DNA of 64,000 nucleotides from Haberlea rhodopensis (taxonomy: Eukaryota > Streptophyta > Magnoliopsida > Lamiales > Gesneriaceae). Positions 56,191 through 64,000 of the stretch are shown here, one piece after another. Position 1 is the stretch's first letter, and each line of letters begins with the position of its first letter. Made by a program: the position numbers and the translations under genes. The stretch is taken from positions 1,302,001 through 1,366,000 of the forward strand of contig CAJQUN010000021.1 in the NCBI GenBank assembly GCA_907163345.1, read 5' to 3'. The notes beneath the pieces were generated by a model. The model was not told the origin of the DNA. It saw only the letters and a list, made by a program, of their open reading frames with translations, and did no database searches.

Positions 56191-58653
56191 TGTGATGACC
56201 AGAAATTATGGATGTTAATCCCGGAGTGTTAATAACCCGTAAAGTTGTTTTACGTGGCAATTGGAGTTTAATCGAGGTGTTGGGCCTTCTGGGCTCGTCT
56301 ATTTGAGTAGTTGGGATCGTTGGATCCCGTGGTTGAGATCGTATTCTCATTTCGGTGAAAACCCGTGAGTTGGGTTTTTAGTGTGACTCGGAATCTCGGG
56401 TGCTTGGTGTGGGCACCGGTAGGAGGTTTTTGAGTTAGAGAGAGAATTTTTGAAAACAGATGATTTTTAATGAATCATGATGTATTTGTGGGACTATTAG
56501 TGTTTTGGGGTATTTTTGCTATAAATACCAGTTGAACCCGAGATTTTAATTATCGGAACCATTTTTCCCACTTTGTTTCTCTCTCCCCGCACCCGCGCAC
56601 TTCTCGATCCCCTTTGACCCCCGCGCACAAAAGGCCTCCGCCCGCCGCCGTCCGGCCGCCGTTCGGCGCGTGCCACCCGCCGTTGGATTCGTCTCTTCCA
56701 GGCGCTCCTATCCATACCATTAATTTGAAGTTTGGTCGCGATTTGAGCTCGGATTTGCCAGAAAAGCGTAGGGTTCGAAACTGGAGTTCATCCGATTTTT
56801 GGGGCTCGATTTTGGTATGTTTTTGGTACGATTATTCTGGTGTTTTTGGGGCGTTTTTGAGCTGTTATTGAGTCGATGATTTCAGACTTTTTGGTTCGAA
56901 AATATTTGTTGCATTTGGTTCGAATTTCAGCTCTATTTTCGTGAGTTAGGGTTCGAAAAATTTGGGGTTTTTGACAAGGGTGATGATTCTTGTTAGTAAT
57001 TGATTAATTCATGTTTTAGATGCATTATGATGCTTGATTGTGTTCGAAATTGAGGAATTGGATTCGAATTTAGGGCTTTGAATTCGAATTTTGGGGGTTT
57101 TGGCATGTGGGGCGATTATTCATGTTGTTGATTGATTAATTCATGTTTAGATGAATTATGGTGTTTAATTGGGTTCGATTTGTGTTGTGAAGGTTCGAAA
57201 ATTTGTGGGGAATTCTTGAGCAATTTTCGATATTGGTTTATTGTCGTGTGTTGACAATATTTTTGAGGGTTATGGGTGTGCTTGAGCATGGGTTGCATGT
57301 TCGTAATTAATTGTGAATTAATTTATCGTGTTAGCACATCGTTCCTCGGAGCATGGAACTCGAGCAAGGTTTGGCTCGGACTTCGGAGATTTAAGGTACG
57401 TGCGACGTACGAGCATTACTTTATATGAGAGCATTTGTGAAATGCATAATGTATATTGACTTCATCGATGGTTGTGCGCATGGCTATATTTATGTGTTGA
57501 TATATATGGGGTACTGGGCCTATATGACTATTGTACGGCATTTGAGATGCCTGAGAATGATCGTGGGATCATGTACTCATTATAAGACTTGTGAGATGTC
57601 TAGGTATAATGGAAAATTGGTAAAATAAATGCTAGGCATTTGAGCTATCTATGATTGATAGCGAAATTGAGAAATCAGTACTAGATATTGAGATATCTAT
57701 ATTTGTATGTATAATGAACTTGGAATCATTGATTATTGATACTTGAGAATCAGGCATGCTATGAGTTAAATCAATGTGTTGATTTACTGATTTATGAGAT
57801 TTGATGAGTTTGATGATTGTGAGAACAGGGACAGTACACGGAATCCCGGATGAGGATGTTGCCATCCAGGGAGTATCATTTAAAATTCATTAATATTTAC
57901 TCTTGTTGTACATTATGAATTTCATTATTGTGATTATGAGATTTTGTGTATTGGTATGCTCACCCCGTTGGGGGTTGTCTCTGTTGGGGCAGGTGAACAT
58001 GTGCATCGATGGCTATGGAGCTAGGCTCGAGCTGTTGATTGGATGCACTCACAGGATCGTGGTACCAGGGCTTGATGGAGCACGGTATCGTATAGAGTAC
58101 TTATATACACCCGAGGTTTATATACACATTTATGATGCTCGCTTGTGAGCATGTATATTCTTGTATATTGGTTATATATAAAGGCATGAGCCTTTCTCTC
58201 TTTCATTATATGTTGCATGCAATTGTGGTAGGATTGCTAATGATATGAGAGTCGTTAGTGTATTATGTGGGTGTTGAAACCACTTTTGTCGTCTTATGTG
58301 TGGTGTCTTCCCTGGCTGGGAATTTACTTTGTGTTCAGTATTCTGTTGGGTATTGTGTATTCCCTGGCCGGGAATTATATTATATGATGTGCTTTTGTTT
58401 TGGGATAGCTCAATTTACGGGGAGACTCTGCCCAAATTTTTATAAAAGTCCACAATGTGAAAAGTGGCAAAATGGGGATGGTAATGGGCAACTCTATGAG
58501 TCTATATGTTAGTAGAGATGATCTTATAACGTTGAATATTAAAGGAATTTTGTAAGCATCATTTGAGCTTCCCGATTGACTTTTTATTGGAAGCATGTGC
58601 CACACATAATGGTTAATACACTAATTAAGGGTTAAGGGCTTGGGGTCCTTACA
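56191..58653 (+). mobile_element. 5' LTR of the LARD-like element
   Basis: 2463 bp, TGTGATGACC...GTCCTTACA. TATA box at 56520-56527, then a CT-rich and CpG-rich leader (56575-56710: CGCACCCGCGC, CGCCCGCCGCCG). The 3' LTR lacks an 11-bp CCGCCG-type unit near 56650 and about 38 bp near 57362-57400. The Arg-rich minus-strand ORF at 56497-56715 is a by-product of the CpG-rich block. Confidence 0.88.
56520..56527 (+). promoter_or_regulatory. TATA box of the LARD-like LTR
   Basis: TATAAATA, followed about 45-55 bp later by CACTTTGTTTCTCTCTC, a plausible start region. The 3' LTR has the same box at 62921. Confidence 0.65.
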
Positions 58654-58657
58654 TTAG

Positions 58658-58669
58658 TGGTATCAGAGC
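58658..58669 (+). promoter_or_regulatory. PBS, initiator tRNA-Met (LARD-like element)
   Basis: TGGTATCAGAGC, four bases after the LTR end. Confidence 0.9.
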
Positions 58670-59154
58670 AGTGGTTAGCTCTTTGGGGCTGTTGAGGGCC
58701 TGGAACATGCTGATAGGGATGAGTAGCACATATTTATGCATGATAGTAGTTAGTGTGGTGTGACACAACTATATTGCTTATGTGCATTTGTGATATGTGA
58801 TCATAGTGAAACGATTATATGTCATGACATCTATAGAATCATAATATAACTTGTTGATTATGATTGTGAGTTGTGACACAGGGACAACCAAGTGGAGCAT
58901 TTTGAAATGCATTGGGATACAGGAAGTACTTTGTACTCATAGTTTATGCATTTACTCATTATAATCATATTGTGTGGAATATGGATTATCGTATGCTCAT
59001 GGTTTGGAATTGTTCCTGTAGGGACACTATGACGTGGAAAGGCTAAGGCCATGGTTGAAAAGACACGAAACGGTAACCTGCATTTTATATACATCCTGGA
59101 ATTATGCATTGTGGTTGCATGTATACATGTAGTGATGATTTTAATGCTTTGCCG

Positions 59155-59565
59155 CCAAATGTTGAAGCGAGGGGTGGGAGTACCGCATGTCGCATTTGAG
59201 CGAGGTGCATTAAAATACACTCATGATGATGTATGTTGGTATATGGATTATGCTTTGTGATGCAGGTATGGATGAAATACTTGGTGAATATCCCATGAGT
59301 CATTGTTATGGATGAGTGATGATTTTAAATGCTTGCCGCTATTTATTATTTTGTGCCGCTAAAATGTGAAGCGAGGGGTGGGAGCGCCGCATGTCACATT
59401 GAAGCGTGGTTAGCATATGAGGCGAGGAAAGAATATTTGCCGCTAAAATGTGAGGCGAGGGGTGGGAGTACCGCATGTCCATTTAAGCGAGGTTATTCTA
59501 TGCCGCCTATATGTGAAGCGAGGGGTGGGAGTACCGCATGTTTTTACTTGAGCGAGGGGCATTAA
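59155..59565 (+). repeat. Dispersed GCGAGGGGTGGGAG repeats
   Basis: GCGAGGGGTGGGAGTACCGC or a near copy occurs at about 59169, 59372, 59456 and 59518, each after TGCCGC-like bases and ATGT(G)AAG, and three of the four before a GCGAGG. The first and last are also followed by GCATTAAAATACACT. Confidence 0.8.
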
Positions 59566-59608
59566 AATACACTACCGTGACAATGACTAGAGATCGGCTA
59601 TATTGACT

Positions 59609-59962
59609 GGCGATGGTTCTTGCCGCCATGGATATTGATAGCGATGGTTCATGCCGCTATATTGACTGGCGATGGTTCTTGCCGCCATGTATATTGATAG
59701 CGATGGTTCATGCTGCTATATTGACTGGCGATGGTTCTTGCCGCCATGTATATTGATAGCGATGGTTCATGCCGCTATATTGACTGGCAATGGTTCTTGC
59801 CGCCATGGATATTGATAGCGATGGTTTATTCCGCTATATTGACTGGCGATGGTTCTTGCTGCCATGTATATGGATAGCGATGGTTCATTCTGCTATATTG
59901 ATTGGCGATGGTTCTTGCCGCCGGATATATTGCTAGCGATGCCTCTTTCCGCTATTATGTGG
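59609..59962 (+). repeat. 59-bp minisatellite, six units
   Basis: GGCGATGGTTCTTGCCGCC (or a near copy) begins at 59609, 59668, 59727, 59786, 59845 and 59904, an exact 59-bp step. Each unit contains a half-copy, AGCGATGGTTCATGCCGC, so the basic period is about 29-30 bp. Decayed copies continue to about 60160. Confidence 0.92.
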
Positions 59963-62592
59963 ACGATGATTCATGCTCAGGTGTATAGCGAGGTTTCATG
60001 CCACTTATTATATGACGAGGTATCATGCCGTCGATTCTATAGCGATGGATTGTGCCGCTATGTGCTCAGCACAGGATTTTGCCGCCTTCGAGCGATGGGT
60101 GCTGACTACGTACTATTATCGAGCGACGGAGACAGGTATGCCGCTATATTGATAGCGATGAGGTATGGCATATTACTTGTGTTAGCATTATTGTGGATAC
60201 TATGTGTTGCTATATATATGCCATGTGTTTGACGATGAGATTATGGATGTCGTGTATTGCCATGTACCGTCGTATGTTTGACGATGTTAGTTGGATGTCA
60301 TATGTTGACATATGCCGTCACGGGATGACGATGACATAGTTGATGTTCTATGTAGACGTGTGGCGTCGTTTTGATGATTAATACATTTATGTTATGTATT
60401 TGGTTATATGGTTTGAGTGCCTTGGTGGGCACATGGTAGTGTCTGAGTCACTAGTTGACGAGACCATTATGCCGAGCAAGTTGCTCGAGGAACTATTGGG
60501 TGCGCCGTATAGGAATTATACCGCAGCACATATTCGAAGTATATATTTGTCGAGCAATGATACCCTTGGGTATGCTCATTGGTTTGGCTAGGGCCAAGTG
60601 ATTGGTGGTAAGAGTAGTCATTGAGGAAACTACTCGCTTGTGTTGTGATGTAGGGTGGACATGGTTGCACCCACCCTGAGGGTGTGGGATAAGTCTTAAC
60701 GGATTATGATTGCATCATAAGTGAGCAAGGACACCGGGTTGTCCATTGTGCTTGGTATTTTAGAGATATGCTGGGCGATGACCCACAACTCTAATAATTT
60801 GTACGGTATGGTATACCGGATTGGGACGTGTGTCACGTCGATAAGCTGGTACGAGCCTATGGAGACATTGCTTTGCTAGCCAGATATCGTGGTAATGATA
60901 TAGTGTGATTGTTGGAGCCATGATACTGCACGATGGAACCGAGTTTGGTGAATCGTATGATGATACGATGAAAGCTTTTGGCAGGCTTTTGATTGTCCCT
61001 TTGTAGCATGATGTTGAGGCATGTGACACCCATGAGAACGTTTATACGTCTATTGTTTTGAGGGATTTGTCTGGGGCAGCTCATAATGTTGGAGTACTAA
61101 CAAGAGAGTCATCAGGTCGTTATTGACTCGATCTGAGGGAACCCGTGCATTTGGGATGCAATGGGTGTTATCCAGTTTTCCGAACAGTGGTTCGAGACTT
61201 GTGGATCTCGAGTTCGATGGCACTCCCCTTGTGGGGAAGGAGGTAGTATTATACCCATTTGGAAATCTTTGAAAGATTCGGTAAGTTGGTACGTGTAGTG
61301 TTGATTTTGGGAATCACACCGTGTTGTTGATCGTCGATTATCGTTCTCCACTGGGTAGGGAATGACTCAGAATTGATAGTTGTGTTTGGGGCTTAGGGGT
61401 ATGTTGTAGATACCCGAGCCAAGTGCATTGAGTATGCATGTGATGTCAGTGCTTATGCAGGTATACCGGCGAGTATACGGATGCCAGTTATTGATTTCCT
61501 TCTTGTCAAGCATATAGTTATGCTACTTTTGGATGGTTAAATATCTGATGAGAGATATGGAACACCTTGAGATTGGGAATCTCCATGGCACGATGATTAT
61601 GAGGGATACTCGTGAAGTTAGTTGACTTCCCTTGAGGAGGGATTATCTTGTGTGGGTTGAGATGTTCCCTGGCTGGTGTTTCCCTTCGAGTTATACGATA
61701 GCCTTCCCAAGTTTGGATTGTTAAATCCTAGGATTGCCAAGGGATGGCAGGAATTCAGATTGGTTGGGTGTCGCTGCCGACACAAGCGTTGAGGATGCAA
61801 TGGGTTTATTGCATGTCCTTTCAGAATTTGAACTCTGTGGAGTCTCGATGGTTTGTTTATGATCAGGATGTGATCCTTGGAATATCCGGAGGTGGGTGTC
61901 TTGTGAGATGTCTTCTGTGTGAATCTGCGGGCGTGAGTTGCCCAAATTGAGTTGCAATGATGCGACTGCTCATTCGATGGAGGAGGTTTGAAAGTGGAAA
62001 CCAGATTTGGTATGTGTGCACCGTGGTATGCTAATGTTTCCCTCGTAACGATGTATGTTAGACATCGTGAGTCATGATAAAGATATCATTGGACGATATC
62101 TACGATGGAATCGGGAGCGATTCGAATCCTTGCAGTTTCAGTTGCCTAACTGCTTTTGGATTATTAGCGTTGAGTGGTGCTGACGCTCTTTGACGTTGTG
62201 ATGGATTTGGAAGTCTATTCCACACCAGAGATTGACACGAGGTCAACGCTCTCACGGTTGAGGTGTCATTCAGGGTGCGTTCTTACTAGTTGTATTAGAA
62301 CTGAGGATGACTGTCTGATTTACAGTCGTAAGTATTGGTTGTTTTGCAGTCATGAGGGACTGACTTTTGGGATGAACCGCATCGAGGTATGTTTTGCCTC
62401 TTGGGTGATATGTTGGTTTTGGTATGTCGCTCTGTTTCAGAGTTCGATGTGAGATAAGTATTCTCGAGGTTTTTAAGACGATTCTGATATGGTCAGGAAT
62501 CGAGGTTATGACTTCTTGTAGTTGTGTAGCCCGGGTGTTACGTGATACACCGGTGCTAATTTCGAGGACGAAATTCTTTTAGTGGGGGATAT

Positions 62593-64000
62593 TGTGATGA
62601 CCAGAAATTATGGATTTAATCCCGGAGTGTTAATAACCCGTAAAGTTGTTTTACGTGGCAATTGGAGTTTAATCGAGGTGTTGGGCCTTCTGGGCTCGTC
62701 TATTTGAGTAGTTGGGATCGTTGGATCCCGAGGTTGAGATCGTATTCTCATTTCGGTGAAAACCCGTGAGTTGGGTTTTTAGTGTGACTCGGAATCTCGG
62801 GTGCTTGGTGTGGGCACCGGTAGGGGGTTTTTGAGTTAGAGAGAGAATTTTTGAAAACAGATGATTTTTAATGAATCATGATGTATTTGTGGGACTATTA
62901 GTATTTTGGGGTATTTTTGCTATAAATACCAGTTGAACCCGAGATTTAATTATCGGAACCATTTTTCCCACTTTGTTTCTCTCTCCCCGCACCCGCGCAC
63001 TTCTCGATCCCCTTTGACCCCCGCGCACAAAAGGCCTCCGCCCGCCGCCGTTCGGCGCGTGCCACCCGCCGTTGGATTCGTCTCTTCCAGGCGCTCCTAT
63101 CCATACCATCAATTTGAAGTTTGGTCGCGATTTGAGCTCGGATTTGCCAGAAAAGCGTAGGGTTCGAAACTGGAGTTCATCCGATTTTTTGGGCTCGATT
63201 TTGGTATGTTTTTTGTACGATTATTCTGGTGTTTTTGGGGGTTTTTGAGCTGTTATTGAGTCGATGATTTCAGACTTTTTGGTTCGAAAATATTTGTTGC
63301 ATTTGGTTCGAATTTCAGCTCTATTTTCGTGAGTTAGGGTTCGAAAAATTTGGGGTTTTTGACAAGGAGTGATGATTCTTGTTAGTAATTGATTAATTCA
63401 TGTTTTAGATGCATTATGATGCTTGATTGTGTTCGAAATTGAGGAATTGGATTCGAATATAGGGCTTTGAATTCGAATTTTGGGGGTTTTGGCATGTGGG
63501 ACGATTATTCATGTTGTTGATTGATTAATTCATGTTTAGATGAATTATGGTGTTTAATTGGGTTCGATTTGTGTTGTGAAGGTTCGAAAATTTGTGGGGA
63601 ATTCTTGAGCAATTTCCGATATTGGTTTATTGTCGTGTGTTGACAATATTTTTGAGGGTTATGGGTGTGCTTGAGCATGGGTTGCATGTTCGTAATTAAT
63701 TGTGAATTAATTTATCGTGTTAGCACATCGTTCCTCGGAGCATGGAACTCGTGCGACGTACGAGCATTACTTTATATGAGAGCATTTGTGAAATGCATAA
63801 TGTATATTGACTTCATCGATGGTTGTGCGCATGGCTATATTTATGTGTTGATATATATGGGGTACTGGGCCTATATGACTATTGTACGGCATTTGAGATG
63901 CCTGAGAATGATCGTGGGATCATGTACTCATTATAAGACATGTGAGATGTCTAGGTATAATGGAAAATTGGTAAAATAAATGCTAGGCATTTGAGCTATC
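62593..64000 (+). mobile_element. 3' LTR of the LARD-like element (incomplete at window edge)
   Basis: Matches 56191-57640 closely, with an 11-bp and a 38-bp deletion relative to it. The rest lies outside. Confidence 0.9.

Larger units (their letters stand above)
58670..62592 (+). other. Internal region of the LARD-like element, no coding capacity seen
   Basis: 3.9 kb with only short ORFs, none resembling gag, protease, RT, RNase H or integrase. It contains the CGAGGGGTGGGAG repeats (59166-59560), the 59-bp minisatellite (59609-59962) and a degenerate tail of TGCCGT/GACGATG words to about 60370. 60380-62560 is unique-looking; decayed pol beyond recognition cannot be excluded. Confidence 0.6.
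56191..64000 (+). mobile_element. LARD-like non-autonomous LTR element, runs off the window
   Basis: 5' LTR 56191-58653, PBS 58658-58669, internal region 58670-62592, polypurine tract TTTTAGTGGGGGATATTG, and 3' LTR from 62593 to beyond 64000. LTR start TGTGATGACCAG and the ATTTCGAGGACGAAATTC motif before the PPT are chromovirus (Tekay/Del-like) features, but no gag-pol is recognisable inside. The two LTRs differ by about a dozen substitutions plus small indels over 1.4 kb, so it is probably the youngest element here. It inserted into the copia integrase region after AAGGT (56186-56190). Confidence 0.88.

Noticed and set aside
56497..56715. Arg/Gly-rich minus-strand ORF, also at 62876-63112
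   Set aside because: Falls in the CpG-rich leader of both LTRs, frame changed by the 11-bp indel; no domain.
59329..59565. ORF with repeated CEARGGS peptide
   Set aside because: Produced by the GCGAGGGGTGGGAG nucleotide repeats; no start context, no homology, other copies out of frame.
59609..59962. CRISPR-like array
   Set aside because: Units are contiguous with no variable spacers, in plant nuclear DNA inside a retroelement; it is a minisatellite.

Overview
Plant nuclear DNA, almost certainly from an angiosperm. The evidence is two split genes with GT-AG introns and plant-type products, and a landscape of LTR retrotransposons, TRIMs and MITEs. The species cannot be named from the sequence. 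The window is gene-poor: only two genes look intact, and nearly everything else is mobile DNA, much of it nested.

Layout, left to right. 1-2382: 3' end and 3' LTR of a Sirevirus-like Ty1-copia element. 2383-3910 and 11775-14079: a decayed Athila-like Ty3-gypsy with a protease remnant and two diverged LTR copies, split by a complete minus-strand gypsy-type element at 3911-11774 (TSD CTAAC, tRNA-Asp PBS). That element keeps gag and a second ORF but no pol. 14080-16620: transposon remnants, then the LESV promoter region. 16621-19298: a four-exon LESV gene (starch-binding, Trp-rich, chloroplast). 19641-20528: a hAT MITE nested in another inverted-repeat element. 21023-28915: a copia element (23965-28722, TSD GTTTA) inside an older copia. 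28916-31571: AT-rich sequence and a copia LTR and gag start. 31572-42235: an old tandem duplication (unit A 6.45 kb, unit B 4.2 kb) of decayed copia, a solo LTR and a TRIM; the copies differ by three large indels, one of them a hAT MITE with its empty site in the other copy. 42581-44431: a four-exon calmodulin-like gene (CML8/CML11 type) with TRIM insertions in introns 2 and 3, followed by a Mutator-type MITE. 44934-46718: AT-rich DNA with a LINE scrap. 46719-56190: a minus-strand copia whose LTR is split by a non-autonomous gypsy-type element (46995-53235, TSD CGATC). 56191-64000: a large, young LTR element without recognisable coding capacity (LARD-like), running off the right edge.

The most unusual signals are four. 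(1) Clusters of CGATCGATCG palindromes sit in the U3 of three different retrotransposon families, and again between gag and ORF2 of the 3911-11774 element, which suggests a shared promoter or enhancer cassette. (2) The leader of the 46995-53235 element is a diverged tandem array of about 172 bp period, with a telo-box-like AACCCTAA in each unit. (3) That same element has kept a 144-residue coiled-coil ORF while losing its pol. (4) A 59-bp minisatellite lies inside the LARD-like element. The two genes have no evident functional link: LESV acts on starch granules in plastids, and the CML is a Ca2+ sensor.
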